64,000 bases of DNA from Streptosporangium subroseum (GTDB lineage: Bacteria > Actinomycetota > Actinomycetes > Streptosporangiales > Streptosporangiaceae): assembly GCF_900188345.1 (NCBI RefSeq), contig NZ_FZOD01000006.1:124001-188000 (forward strand), read 5' to 3'. Both the position numbers and the translations under genes were made by a program. The notes under the pieces were generated by a model. The model ran no database searches, was not told the origin of the DNA, and saw only the letters and a list, made by a program, of their open reading frames with translations. Below are positions 16,268 through 26,500 of the stretch, piece by piece. The first letter of the stretch is position 1; every line of letters starts with the position of its first letter.

Positions 16268-18532
16268 TCAGGTCAGGGTCCATTTCTGGCTGGCGTTGGT
16301 GTTGCAGGTCCACAGGTGCACCGGGGTGCTGTCGGCCGGGTTGGCGCCCTGCACGTCGAGGCACTTGCCGGAGTTCGGGTTGAGCAGGGTGCTGTTGGAC
16401 TGGGGGACCCAGTTCTGCGCGCCGGAGCCGTTGCAGGTCCACAGCTGGACCTTCGTCCCGTCGGCCGTGCCCGCGCCCGAGACGTCCAGGCACTTGCCCA
16501 GGGCGCGGAGGGTCTGGCCGTTGCGGGTCCAGGTCTGGCTGCTCGTGGAGTTACAGCCGTAGATCTGGATCTGGGTGCCGTCCGCGGTGGCGCCGGCGCG
16601 TACGTCCAGGCATTTGCCCCCGAGGCCGACCACGGTGCCTCCGGCCGAGGTTGATCTGCCGAAGGTGAAGTCGTCGACGTCGAACAGGCCCGTACCGGTT
16701 CCCGTGAACGTCAGGTAGACGTTCGCGTTACCGGCCGGCACGTTCGACAGGGGCGTCGAGACGTCGGCGAAGGTCGTCCAGCTTCCGGTGTTGGGTACCG
16801 CCACCGAGCCGAGGATCGGACCGGACGCGGATCCTGTACGGACCTGGATCGTGCCGCCGGGCCCGCCGGAGACCACCCGTGCCTTGAACGTGGTCGCACC
16901 GGTCAGGGAGATCCCGTTGTAGGAGGCCCAGTCTCCGGGATCGATGCTGCCGAGGGTCTGCCCGTTGTTGGCCCCCGCCTTGGTGAACGGCGCCACCCCG
17001 CTCTGGGACGAGTACGACTCCGCCTGCACCGTCGGCGTAGCGGCGCCCAGCTCCTTGATCCGGACGTTGCGGAACGACACGTCGTCCCCGGTGCCGTGGT
17101 TCTGGAGGCCGATGTGCCCGGCCAGGCCGCGGGCCGGGTCGGTGTTGACGAAGTCGTTGATCTTCACTCCGTTGAGGAAGACCTGGAGCCGCTCGCCTTC
17201 GACGAGGATCTCGTAGGCGTTCCACTCCCCGGGCGGGTTCAGGGCCGCGTCCCTGGCGGCGAGGTCGGCGCTCTTGAAGGTGTAGACCGCGCCGGTGGTG
17301 CGGTCCGCCGCGTCGGTGTTGACGAAGTCGTTGATCTTCACTCCGTTGAGGAAGACCTGGAGCCGCTCGCCTTCGACGAGGATCTCGTAGGCGTTCCACT
17401 CCCCGGGCGGGTTCAGGGCCGCGTCCCTGGCGGCGAGGTCGGCGCTCTTGAAGGTGTAGACCGCGCCGGTGGTGCGGTCCGCCGCGTCGGTGGAGTCGAT
17501 CTGGATCTCGTATCCGTTGTTCACGGCCGACCACGGGTCGGTCGAGGGCGGGAAGCCGATGAAGACGCCGGAGTTGTCGTCGCCGGCCATCTTCCAGTCG
17601 AGTTTCAGCGAGTACGAGGTGTACTGCTTCGCGCTGTACCAGAGGAGGCCGAGGCCGCCCGTCGACGTCAGCGTGGCGTCGGTGTTGGTGAAGCTGCCCG
17701 GTCCGGCCTGCGACCAGCCGGAGACGGATCCGTTGTAGAGGGAGGTGTAACCGGTCTCCGGCCGGCAGTCGGCCTTGACGCGGCCTGCCGCGTACCGGAT
17801 GCCGCCGAGCAGGTGGGCGCGGAAGACGGAATCGGTGTAGGAGGCCGCGGTGTGACCGCCGCCGGTGTAGAACGAGCGACCGCCCTCGAAGGTCTTGCAC
17901 CAGACGTGCGGGTGGTCGGCGCCCATGGTTCCCCCCGAGTACGACGACTCGTCGAGGGTCGCGAGCACGCGGGCCGTGGAGCGCGGGTTGGACTGGTAGT
18001 TGTACCACTCGTCGGTTCGGGTCCAGGTCTGCGGCAGCGTGGCGGTGGCCGCGTGCCCGCGGTTCTCCACCTTGACGCCTGCCTGCTGGATGGCGGGGTG
18101 GGAGGAGAAGTAGGCGCCGACGAGCTGGCCGTAGAAGGGCCAGCCGTACTCGGTGTCGGCGGCGGCGTGCACACCGACAAAACCGCCGCCCGCACGGATG
18201 TAGGTCTCGAACGCGGTCTGCTGTGCGGCGTTGAGCACGTCGCCGGTGGTGCTGAGGAAGACCACCGCCTCGTACTGGGCGAGGTTCGCGGTGGTGAAGG
18301 CGGCGGCGTCCTCGGTCGCGGTGACCGTGAAGGAGCCGGTCGTGCCCAGGTCGCGGATCGCCTGGATGCCGGCCGGGATGGCGTCGTGCCGGAAGCCCGC
18401 CGTCTTCGAGAAGACGAGAACGTCGTAGGGGCTGTCGGCCGCGACGGCCGCGACCGCCGGACCCGTGGGAACGGCGCACGCGAGCACGACCGCGGTGGCC
18501 GCGCCGAGGGCTGTACGGAGAATTCTGTGCAT
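16268..18532 (-). CDS. secreted ThuA + DUF1080 (3-keto-disaccharide hydrolase) + CBM6-like + CBM13 protein
   Basis: A 754-residue secreted protein. Order: signal peptide (1-32); ThuA-like trehalose-utilisation domain (about 36-250, with GGGFVGVHAAADTEYGWPFYG); DUF1080 LamG-like domain (about 260-495); CBM6/35-like module (about 500-628); ricin-type CBM13 (about 632-754, three Q-x-W repeats). ThuA and DUF1080 proteins act in 3-ketosugar metabolism. Residues 349-406 are repeated exactly as 407-464 through a 174-bp DNA duplication inside DUF1080, which may distort that fold. Of three consecutive ATGs I chose the third (18532), 6 nt after GGGAG. It lies 56 bp behind the PQQ dehydrogenase gene and shares its CBM tail type, so the two probably form one oxidative saccharide-processing unit. 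Confidence 0.9.
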   Translation of the reverse strand: MHRILRTALGAATAVVLACAVPTGPAVAAVAADSPYDVLVFSKTAGFRHDAIPAGIQAIRDLGTTGSFTVTATEDAAAFTTANLAQYEAVVFLSTTGDVLNAAQQTAFETYIRAGGGFVGVHAAADTEYGWPFYGQLVGAYFSSHPAIQQAGVKVENRGHAATATLPQTWTRTDEWYNYQSNPRSTARVLATLDESSYSGGTMGADHPHVWCKTFEGGRSFYTGGGHTAASYTDSVFRAHLLGGIRYAAGRVKADCRPETGYTSLYNGSVSGWSQAGPGSFTNTDATLTSTGGLGLLWYSAKQYTSYSLKLDWKMAGDDNSGVFIGFPPSTDPWSAVNNGYEIQIDSTDAADRTTGAVYTFKSADLAARDAALNPPGEWNAYEILVEGERLQVFLNGVKINDFVNTDAADRTTGAVYTFKSADLAARDAALNPPGEWNAYEILVEGERLQVFLNGVKINDFVNTDPARGLAGHIGLQNHGTGDDVSFRNVRIKELGAATPTVQAESYSSQSGVAPFTKAGANNGQTLGSIDPGDWASYNGISLTGATTFKARVVSGGPGGTIQVRTGSASGPILGSVAVPNTGSWTTFADVSTPLSNVPAGNANVYLTFTGTGTGLFDVDDFTFGRSTSAGGTVVGLGGKCLDVRAGATADGTQIQIYGCNSTSSQTWTRNGQTLRALGKCLDVSGAGTADGTKVQLWTCNGSGAQNWVPQSNSTLLNPNSGKCLDVQGANPADSTPVHLWTCNTNASQKWTLT
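17138..17492. repeat. perfect in-frame tandem duplication, 174-bp period
   Basis: Copy 1 is 17138-17311 and copy 2 is 17312-17485, with identity running on to 17492. I found no mismatch between the copies. It adds 58 codons to the DUF1080 domain. The two ends share a 7-bp match (GTCGGTG), which fits slipped replication or short-homology recombination. Confidence 0.95.
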
Positions 18533-18556
18533 CATCATCTCCCTGTCGGGGGGAGC

Positions 18557-18580
18557 GGGGGCGCCCCAACAGGCGCCCCC
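18557..18580. terminator. intercistronic hairpin between PQQ-dehydrogenase and ThuA genes
   Basis: Perfect 9-bp stem GGGGGCGCC / GGCGCCCCC with a 6-nt loop, in the 56-bp gap. It could reduce read-through or protect the upstream mRNA. No T-tract on the minus strand. Confidence 0.55.
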
Positions 18581-18588
18581 GCCGGGAC

Positions 18589-21414
18589 CTAGCTCAGGGT
18601 CCACTTCTGGTTGGCCCCGGCGTTGCAGGACCACAACGTCACGGGTGTGCTGTCAGCCGGATTGGCCCCGCTGACGTCCAGGCACTTGCCCGAGACCGGG
18701 TTCAGCAGTGTTCCGTTGGCCTGCGGCGTCCAGATCTGCGCGCCCGTGCCGTTGCAGGTCCACAGCTGGACCTTCGCGCCGTCGGTCGTGGCCCCGCCCG
18801 AGACGTCCAGGCACTTGTTCAGAGCGCGTAGCGCGCCGCCGTCGCGGCTCCAGGTCTGGGCCCCGGAGTTGTTGCAGCCGTAGATCTGCACCTGCGTGCC
18901 GTCCGCGGGGTTGGCGGCACGGACGTCCAGGCACTTGCCGGCCAGGCCCACGACCGGACCGCCGGTGGCGAAGGTGAACGTGTCGAGGTCGAAGAGGGCT
19001 CCGCTCGCCGCACCGGCGAAGGTGAGGTAGAGCGTGGTGGTTCCGGCGGGAGCGCCGGTGATGGTTCCCGTCACATTGGTGAAGGTCTCCCATCCGCCGG
19101 TCACCGGCACCGTCGCCGAGCCCAGGACGGCGCCGGTCGCCGAGCCCGCCCGGATCTGCAGCGTGCCGCCCACTCCGCCCGAGGACACGCGGGCGGAGAA
19201 CGACCTCACATTGTTGATCTTGTAGGGGTCGAAGGAGATCCAGTCCCCGTTGTTGATGTCGCCGACCGTCCTGCCGCCCTCGGCGAGGGGTTTGGTGATG
19301 AGGGCGACGCCGGAGGAGGTCTTGAAGTGCTCCGCCTGCCGGTGCCGGGGCTGGAGGATGACCTGCTTGTGGGTGATCAGGCCGGCGTTGTCGGCGTACT
19401 CGGCGTCGAAGACGGCGAAGATGTTCGCGGCCTCGTCGTGCTCACCGTCCACGGGAACGCTGATCGCCCCGGAACATCCGTTCTGGGAGGTGATCTGGTG
19501 CCCGTGGCTGTCGTGCCCGAGCACGTAGGTCATCTTGGCGCGGGCGCAGTTGACCGTACCGTCCTCGGGGTCGGACGCCGAGACCTGGAAGGACACCACG
19601 TCTCCGTAGGAGAACAGCTGACCGTTTCCGGGGTTGTTGACGGTGACGGTCGGCGCGGTGTTACCCACGCCCACCATCACGTTCGCGCTGCCCGTCGCTC
19701 CCTTGGAGTCACGCACCGTCAGGGTCGCGGTGTAGGTGCTGTTCGTGGCGTAGGTGTGCGTCGGGTTGGCCGCGGTCGAGGTGCCGCCGTCCCCGAAGGC
19801 CCACGCGTAGGTGATCGCGTCACCGTCGGGGTCGGACGAGCCGGCCGAGGAGAACGTCACCGTGAGGGGAGCCTGGCCGGAGGTCGGAGTGCCGGTCGCG
19901 TTCGCGATGGGAGCACGGTTGCCGCCCGCGACGTAGTCGAACCGGTAGAGCGCGGAGTTCGCGTCACCGTTGAAGTACCCGGTGCCGTAGTCCAGGACGT
20001 ACAGGGAACCGTCGGGGCCGAAGGCCGAGTCCATGACCTGCTTGCCCACCCACGGGAAGGCGGAGATCTCGCCGGGGCCGCCGGTGGAGGTGATCTGGAT
20101 CGGCTTGATCCAGCCGCGGCCGAACTCGGAGGCGAAGAACTGCCCGTCGAGGCTCTGCGGGAATTTGGTGGCCGAGGTGTTCGCGGCGTTGTAGCGGTAG
20201 ACGGGTCCCGCCATCGGCGATTCGGAACCTCCGCCGAACTCCGGCGGGGTGCCCGCGTCGCCTCCGTAGCGGATCCACGAGGGTTTGGCCGGGGGAAGCG
20301 TGCCCAGGCCGGTGTTGCGGAAGGAGTTGTTGACCGGTCCGCCCGCGCAGTTGTACTTGGCGCCACTGGCTCCCGTGGCGAAGTTCCACTCGTTGTACGT
20401 TTCCGCGGAGGTGTTGGTGCCGGTGCAGTACGGCCAGCCGTAGTTGCCCGGCGCGGTGATCCGGTTGAACTCCACCTGGCCGCTCGGGCCGCGGGTGGCG
20501 CTGGAGGAGCCCGCGTCCGGCCCGTAGTCGCCGACGTAGACGGCGCCCGTGGTCTTGTCCACGCTCATCCTGTACGGGTTCCGGAAGCCCATCGCGTAGA
20601 TCTCCGGACGGGTGCCCGCGGTGCCGGGCGCGAAGAGGTTGCCCGACGGGTTGGTGTACGTGCCGTTGGCGTTCACCTTGATCCGCAGGATCTTGCCGCG
20701 CAGGTCGTTGGTGTTGGCCGCGGTCCGCTGGGCGTCGTAGGCGGGGTTCTGGTCGGTCCGCTCGTCGATCGGGGAGTATCCGGCGGAGGAGAACGGGTTG
20801 CTGTCGTCCCCGGTGGACAGGTAGAGGTTCCCGGCGGCGTCGAAGTCGATGTCACCGCCGACGTGACAGCAGATACCCCGGTCGGCGGGAACGTCGAGCA
20901 CGGTCACCTGGCTCGCCATGTTCACCGTGTAGTCGGCGTTGAGGGTGAACCGGGACAGCCGGTTGACCCCCTTCCACGCGGTCCAGTCGGTGCCCGTGGC
21001 GGGAGCGTCGCCCGGGGGCGTCGACAGGGGAGGGGCGTAGTAGAGGTAGATCTGCCGGTTCGTGGCGAAGCCGGGATCGACGCCGACGCCCTGCAATCCC
21101 TCTTCGTCATGGGAGTAGACCGGGATGGTGGCGACGACGGACGTGCTGCCGGCCGCGTCGGTGCGCCGCAGCACACCGTCGCGCGCGGTGTGCAGTACGG
21201 ACCGGTCGGGCAGCACCGCCAGCGAGATCGGCTCGCCGGTCTCCGCGACGCCCTTGGCGAGCGTGACCTGCTGGAAGTCGGCCTGGTTGATGGGTTGGGC
21301 CTGAGCGGGGACTGCCGGGCCCGCGATCACGGCGAGTGAGGTGGTCGCCAGTATGAGGGCGACACCCGCCGCTCTCCGCCGGAGGGCGGAGCCGAGGGGA
21401 TCCAAGACTGACAT
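18589..21414 (-). CDS. secreted PQQ-type glucose/sorbosone dehydrogenase-like protein with PKD, CBM6-like and CBM13 modules
   Basis: A 941-residue secreted multidomain oxidoreductase. After a signal peptide (about 1-40, ending PAQAQ), a soluble-GDH/sorbosone dehydrogenase six-blade propeller spans about 45-475 (SHDEEGLQGVGVDPGFA, DIDFDAAGNLYLSTGDD, GFRNPYRMSVD). A PKD domain (about 500-585, DPDGDAITYAWAFGDGG) follows, then a linker domain, a CBM6-like module and a CBM13 (three Q-x-W repeats, ending NQKWTLS). It probably oxidises sugars or oligosaccharides released at the plant polymer. The start at 21414 has AAGGA about 10 nt upstream. Cofactor and substrate are inferred from the fold. Confidence 0.9.
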   Translation of the reverse strand: MSVLDPLGSALRRRAAGVALILATTSLAVIAGPAVPAQAQPINQADFQQVTLAKGVAETGEPISLAVLPDRSVLHTARDGVLRRTDAAGSTSVVATIPVYSHDEEGLQGVGVDPGFATNRQIYLYYAPPLSTPPGDAPATGTDWTAWKGVNRLSRFTLNADYTVNMASQVTVLDVPADRGICCHVGGDIDFDAAGNLYLSTGDDSNPFSSAGYSPIDERTDQNPAYDAQRTAANTNDLRGKILRIKVNANGTYTNPSGNLFAPGTAGTRPEIYAMGFRNPYRMSVDKTTGAVYVGDYGPDAGSSSATRGPSGQVEFNRITAPGNYGWPYCTGTNTSAETYNEWNFATGASGAKYNCAGGPVNNSFRNTGLGTLPPAKPSWIRYGGDAGTPPEFGGGSESPMAGPVYRYNAANTSATKFPQSLDGQFFASEFGRGWIKPIQITSTGGPGEISAFPWVGKQVMDSAFGPDGSLYVLDYGTGYFNGDANSALYRFDYVAGGNRAPIANATGTPTSGQAPLTVTFSSAGSSDPDGDAITYAWAFGDGGTSTAANPTHTYATNSTYTATLTVRDSKGATGSANVMVGVGNTAPTVTVNNPGNGQLFSYGDVVSFQVSASDPEDGTVNCARAKMTYVLGHDSHGHQITSQNGCSGAISVPVDGEHDEAANIFAVFDAEYADNAGLITHKQVILQPRHRQAEHFKTSSGVALITKPLAEGGRTVGDINNGDWISFDPYKINNVRSFSARVSSGGVGGTLQIRAGSATGAVLGSATVPVTGGWETFTNVTGTITGAPAGTTTLYLTFAGAASGALFDLDTFTFATGGPVVGLAGKCLDVRAANPADGTQVQIYGCNNSGAQTWSRDGGALRALNKCLDVSGGATTDGAKVQLWTCNGTGAQIWTPQANGTLLNPVSGKCLDVSGANPADSTPVTLWSCNAGANQKWTLS

Positions 21415-21992
21415 CGGGGAGATGTCCTTTCCTGACGGTGCGCCAGGCGGAAGCACGGAAGCGCGCGGCCGCTCGGCTGGGGGGTGGGTTGTCAGGTGAT
21501 CGTGCGGCTGAGCTCCACCGGGCCGGCGGTACGGCAGGCCCGGTGGTTAATAGGCGCAGGATGCCTTTCGAGCTACCGGACGCTTGCGCCGAACGCGTCG
21601 ATGAGTCTGCCGTGTCCCATCGGCGTGCTACTGCCGTGAGCTGAGGTGGACGCCACGGTGCCATGGAGATCGGTCACCGTCAAGACATAAATCCGCCCTC
21701 TTTTGAAGATGGGCGACGTAACATCTTCAATCGACGACGAAACTTTTGTTCAATGGCAACATAAGTAGGTTTGAGGTTCCGGAAGCGTGAAGAGCATCAC
21801 CCCGGAGCCATCCGCTTCGATCTCCCCCTGGCCGTAAGAGATCATCGAGCGGTGCCCCGGCGCCGGCCTGGGACGATGCCGGCGTCCGCGCGGGTGAGTC
21901 GCGCCGCCCGCTCGGGCGAGAGTCGTCGGCCACCGGCCTCCTGGCCGGGGCTGATCCCCTCAACCCGCGCGGTGGTCACCGGCCGACAGCAG
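21415..21992. other. non-coding promoter region of the PQQ-dehydrogenase gene
   Basis: About 580 bp without a supported gene. It contains an imperfect CGAAA/TTTTG element at 21738-21748, resembling the CGAAA/TTTCG boxes near the xylanase genes, set in an A+T-rich stretch (21680-21775). This is probably the promoter of the dehydrogenase-ThuA pair. Confidence 0.4.
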
Positions 21993-22026
21993 TGTGGCGC
22001 GGCGGCCATTGGGCCGCCGCGCCACA
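21993..22026 (-). terminator. strong hairpin terminator of the GH11 gene
   Basis: Perfect 15-bp stem TGTGGCGCGGCGGCC / GGCCGCCGCGCCACA with loop ATTG, about 60 nt past the GH11 stop on the minus strand. Confidence 0.8.
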
Positions 22027-22036
22027 GGTGCTGTGT

Positions 22037-22083
22037 TTCGGGCGTTCGGGTGTTCGGGATTCGGGTTCGGGTTCGGGTTCGGG
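22037..22083. repeat. TTCGGG hexanucleotide repeat touching the GH11 stop codon
   Basis: Seven TTCGGG units. The last four (22060-22083) are perfectly tandem and abut the stop codon of the GH11 gene. In the transcript they read CCCGAA. They sit between the stop and the terminator hairpin. Confidence 0.85.
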
Positions 22084-23079
22084 TCAGCCTGCGCTGCAGG
22101 AGACCGTTGGCCAGGTCGTGCTGCCGTTGGTCTGGATGGTCACGCCGAAGTTGTTGCCGTTGCCGTTGGGCCTAGCGGTCAGCACTTGGGCGCTGGGGTA
22201 GCCGGCGCTGATGTTCCAGGTGGCGATGACCTTCTCAGGGGAGGGGACGTTCATCGTCACGGTCCAGTTGCTGGAGCCGCTGACCGAGACGTTGAGGTTG
22301 TACCGGTCGCTCCACTGCTGCCCCGCGGACAGCGACGCGGTGCAGCCGCCGCCGCCGCCACCGCCCCCACCGCCTCCACCGCCGCCGGAGGTGCCGCCTA
22401 CCGTTATGTTGGAATTCCCGCTGCTCTGATATCCCTCTGTTGCGAGGATCATGTAATCGTGATTGCCCAGGCTCATTCCATTGCGGGCCCAGGCGTCAAA
22501 ATGGTTTCCGGAGGTTATGGTTCCGCCCGTTTTCTTTGACTGCCGGACGCTCCAGTACTGATTGAAGGTTCTGATGCCGTCGATGGAGGGGGCGTTGGTC
22601 CGCGTCGTCTGGTAGATGTCGTACGTGCCGCCATCGCTGGTGACGGTGCCCTTGTACGTCCCCGTGGGCCGATAAGTGCCCCAGTTGTCGACGATGTAGT
22701 ACTCCACGAGTGGGTTTCTCGTCCACCCGTAGAGGGTCAGATATGCATTTCCGGACGGATTGAAGCTGCCCGAGTAGCTGACGGCCCTGCGTCCGCCGGT
22801 GCTCCAGCCCTTACCGGCGACGAAATTCCCGGTGTTTCTCCATGAGGTGCTGTAATTGCCGCCGGATCCCAGTTCCATGGAGACCGACCCGGGACTGTCG
22901 GTCCAGAACGAATAGAAGTAGCCATTGTTGGTGCCGGTCTGATTGGAGGTTATGGCCGCGTGGGCGGGGCCGGGCAGCACCGCCAAGGCCACGGCCAGCG
23001 CCACGGCGCAGGCACGGCTGATGAACGGCCTGGTGCGGCCGCGTCTGCGGCTCTTCAGGCGTATGGGGGCGTCGTCCAT
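22084..23079 (-). CDS. secreted endo-1,4-beta-xylanase, GH11 + Gly linker + CBM2
   Basis: A 331-residue bimodular xylanase. The signal peptide is about 1-41 (Arg-rich start, cleavage after PAHA). The GH11 jelly roll is about 42-225, with nucleophile E126 ([13 protein letters not shown]) and acid/base E215 ([11 protein letters not shown]). The linker is an uninterrupted run of 14 Gly (232-245). A CBM2 (246-331) begins and ends with Cys and carries the conserved Trp positions ([24 protein letters not shown]). It should bind xylan or cellulose and cut xylan outside the cell. GAGGAGGAA precedes the ATG. It follows the MGH1-like gene by 445 bp and has its own promoter region. Confidence 0.96.
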   Translation of the reverse strand: MDDAPIRLKSRRRGRTRPFISRACAVALAVALAVLPGPAHAAITSNQTGTNNGYFYSFWTDSPGSVSMELGSGGNYSTSWRNTGNFVAGKGWSTGGRRAVSYSGSFNPSGNAYLTLYGWTRNPLVEYYIVDNWGTYRPTGTYKGTVTSDGGTYDIYQTTRTNAPSIDGIRTFNQYWSVRQSKKTGGTITSGNHFDAWARNGMSLGNHDYMILATEGYQSSGNSNITVGGTSGGGGGGGGGGGGGGCTASLSAGQQWSDRYNLNVSVSGSSNWTVTMNVPSPEKVIATWNISAGYPSAQVLTARPNGNGNNFGVTIQTNGSTTWPTVSCSAG

Positions 23080-23524
23080 GTGCGTGCTTCCTCCTCGTGA
23101 AGGCCGGCCGGGAGGCCGGGCAGCGCGATACGGCTCGCGGGGCTGCCGGTGGCCGGGGTGAGGGCCGCCGCGCGTCGGCGTCGTACAACGCGGCGGAGGT
23201 TGGCCGTCGTCGTGCGGTCGACGACCGGAGGACCAGGCTGCGGCGGGTGACCCGGATCGACAGTGGCTGAGGTCTGCCGATGGCGACAGTGTTTGCCCGG
23301 CTCTGATGCGCTGTCAACAATTCCCGAAAGATCCTGAAGATCTTAAGAAGGCATTTAGCCTGTTCAAAGGCTCTTTATGGCTGATCGTGCTCGAGGTCGA
23401 CCAATGAAAGTTTCGTAAATATTTCGAAACATGCTGTGCGGTTCGAGACGGCCGTGCCGGCGCGCCCCCCTGGGCGGACCGCGAGGGGCGTGCCAGGACG
23501 GCACGCCCCTCGCGTGGGGCGGGG
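23080..23524. promoter_or_regulatory. promoter region of the GH11 xylanase
   Basis: 445 bp without a gene. The A+T-rich part (23300-23435) holds GAAAGTTTC (23406-23414) and TTTCGAAA (23422-23429), similar to the element before the GH10 gene. Confidence 0.55.
23406..23429. promoter_or_regulatory. paired GAAA/TTTC boxes upstream of GH11 xylanase
   Basis: GAAAGTTTC (23406-23414) and TTTCGAAA (23422-23429). Their centres are 15-16 bp apart, in the only A+T-rich part of the GH11 upstream region. They share the GAAA-x-TTTC pattern with the GH10 upstream palindrome. Confidence 0.45.
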
Positions 23525-26500
23525 TCAGGTCCCGTAGGCCCTGACTTCGAGCAGGCCGACGGAAGCGGTTCCGTTGCCGGTGAGCAGCACCCGCAGCCGG
23601 GTGGTGTTGACGCCGGTGAAGGTGACGTTGTTGAACTGGTTCTTCGCCAGCCCGTACGTGCTCGCGCCCGGCACGTCGGCGTAGGCGGTGCCGTTCCAGT
23701 ACTGCAGCTTCCACGAGGCCGGCATGTCGATGCCGTCCTCGTCGTCGAAGAAGTACACCTCGGCCCTGTTCAGGGTCTGGGCCGAGGACCAGGTGAGGTC
23801 GGCCCACTGCTGGCCGGTCTGCGGCCAGCAGCCCCAGCGGGGGTTGGCGGTGTCGTTGGAGGAGGACGGCTGGATGCCGTCGTTGACGGCGGCGACGCTC
23901 TCCCACGCGGAGGTGAAGGACGCCGAGGGGGTCGCGGACGTCGCCAGGTTGCCGGAGCCGGTGGGCGGCGGCTGGGTGCCGCCGCGGTTGTAGGCCTTGA
24001 CCTCGGTGAGGCCGGTCCTGGCTCCGGAGGCACCGGTGGTCAGCACCCGTATCCGCTGGGCGCTGACGGCGGAGAACTGCACCAGGTTGTAGTTCGCCCG
24101 CGGCGCGGCCGGGGTCTTGGCCTGACCGGGCACGCTCACCCAGGCGCTGCCGTTGTAGTACTGGACGTCGTAGGCGGACGGGGCCCGGTAGGTGGCGTTG
24201 GCCGGGCGGCTGTCCTTGAAGTAGAGCCGTACCTCGTTGAGGGTGCGGGTGGCGCCGAGGTTCAGCTCGTACCAGTCCTGGCCGGTGCTGGTGCCTCCCC
24301 AGAACGGCTCGTTGGTGGGGAACCCGTCGATGGCGCCCGCGAGGTTGCTGCCGGAGGCGGTGGTGGAGGCGGTGGCCGTGGCGCCGGCCGCGAGGTTGGT
24401 CAGGTTCGCGGTCAGGTCGACGCCGGCCTTGGCGAGCATGTCCACCATCCGGGGGCTGCTCTGCGCCACCTGGTTCGGGGCCTGCAGACCGGAGACGGCG
24501 GTGTTGTAGGTGACGGTGCCGCCGGTGGTGACGGCGCCGGTGGCCGGGTCCCAGGTGAAGGGCACCAGTGTGCTGACGGTGGCGGCGCGGGCGCCGTTGA
24601 TGTAGATCGAGTAGCCCTCGGGCACGCCGGGGTAACGGACGATCCCGTCGGCCGGGTCGTCCCAGACGATGGTCAGGTCGGCGTTGCGGTAGCGCAGGTT
24701 GTTGACGGTGAAGTGGGTCCAGCCGATGTTGATCGGCGACAGTTCCACCTTGGCGTCGCTACGCGGCCGGAGCCCGGCGACGTCCTCGATGACGGTCCAG
24801 TTGCTGCTGCCCAGGATGTTGTGGTGGATCCAGGAGCGGTAGTTGACCGAGGAACCGTTCCAGTCGGCCCAGAACTCGTTGGCGTCGGGCCAGGCGGTGT
24901 TGCCGCCGACGTACTGCGCCCAGGTGTTCCAGTACAGCAGCTTCTTGTAGTCGTTCGCGCTCATCCAGGAGTTGGGGTAGTTGCGCAGCACCGAGGAGTA
25001 CAGCCGGAACTGCACGGTGGAGTTGATGGTGGAGAAGTTGTTCGAACCTGGGTTGCCCGCCGCCGCAGCCGCGGCCTTGTCCACCTGGTTGGCCGTGTAG
25101 AAGGGGAAGATCGGGTATTCGGCGGGGTTGTCGAACAGGCGCAGGGCCTGCTTGTAGGTGGTGGTGTTGGGCACGGCGCCGACCGCGAACGGGTAGTAGT
25201 TGTTGATCTCCTTCCAGGGCACCCACTCGTTGGTCGACTTCAGCCGGTGCTCGAAGAGCTGCCGGTTGGGGTTCCACAGCACGTTGACGATGGCGTTCTG
25301 GATCTGCGTGGCGAGCGTGCGCATCTCGGTGGCCTTGGCCGTGTTGCCGATCGCCTCGTACGCCTGGGCGGCGGCGAGCGCGCCGCTGTACTGGTAGGCC
25401 GACTCGGCGCGGTCCATGTTGCCGGGCTTCCAGTGGAAGGAGACGGCGTCGGCGTCGTTGCCGGTCAGTGCGCCCCAGTCGTACTCGATGAGCTTGTTGT
25501 TGTCGTGGTCGTAGTAGGCGAGCTGGCCCTTGACGTCCTGCTCGGCGTAACGGGCGAGGTTGGCCGCGATGCCGGGCTGGCCGCCGTGGATCTGGTAGCT
25601 CTTCCAGGCCGCCTCGGCGATGTACTGCGTGTAGCTGTTGGACCAGTTCTCCGGGTCGCCTGGATTGTCCAGGAAGCGACCGTTCTTGGACGTCTGACCG
25701 ACACTGAGCCAGTCACCGTAGGAGTAGACCGGGTTGCGCAGGTATTTGAGGTCGTCGATGTGCATGGGCTGGGTCAGCGCGATGGCGTTGTTGTAGCCCA
25801 GCACGCCCTCCGTCGAGGTGGGGAACTGGAACGTCTGCCCGGGGATGTCGGCGTCGAGGTTGTTGAAGCGCATCAGCCACCAGCGGTAGTAGATGTTCTT
25901 CTTGATCGCCGGTTCGGCGACGTCGATGTAGGGCACGTTCTGCGCCCACCACAGGTTGTAGGCGCGCACGTGGGTCGCGAACGCGGTCGCGCCGGAGTAG
26001 CCCGCGTAGGCGTTGTACTCGGTGAGCGACGCGGGGATCTCGTTGGTGACGAAGCCCATCACGACCTTGGCGGTCACGGTCGCCCCGGCCGCGATGGTGA
26101 CGGACCTGTTGAGCCCGCCGCTGGAGACGGCGAAGCCGTCACCGGTGAGCCGCGGGTAGATGGTGGTGAGGTTGTTGTAGGCGTTGACCTGCCCGGTCAG
26201 CTCACTGCCCGAGCCGGAGGTGGCGTAGGGCGAGGTCGCTCGCAGTTGCAGGGTGGTGGAGCCGCTGCCGCCGTTGGTGATCGACAGGTTCGTCACGGCG
26301 ACGTTGTTGTCGGTGATGAACTTCGTCTGGGTCACCGTGACCGAGCCGCTGGTGTGCACGCTCTTCCAGTGGCTGGGCACCTGCCGCCGCTGGCTCACCT
26401 GCTCGGTGAACGTGCCGGGGGTGACGGCGATGGTGTAGGCGTTGTTGTTGTTGATGCTCTCCCAGTACGCCACCTGGCCGCCGAAGCCGAGCACCGCGGG

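Noticed and set aside
17096..18592. Plus-strand frame opposite the ThuA/DUF1080 gene containing the same tandem repeat
   Set aside because: The repeat is inherited from the opposite strand and no start or domain supports it.
22037..22083. TTCGGG repeat or 9-bp repeat at 55138 as a CRISPR or mini-CRISPR
   Set aside because: Units are too short, lack spacers and have no cas genes.
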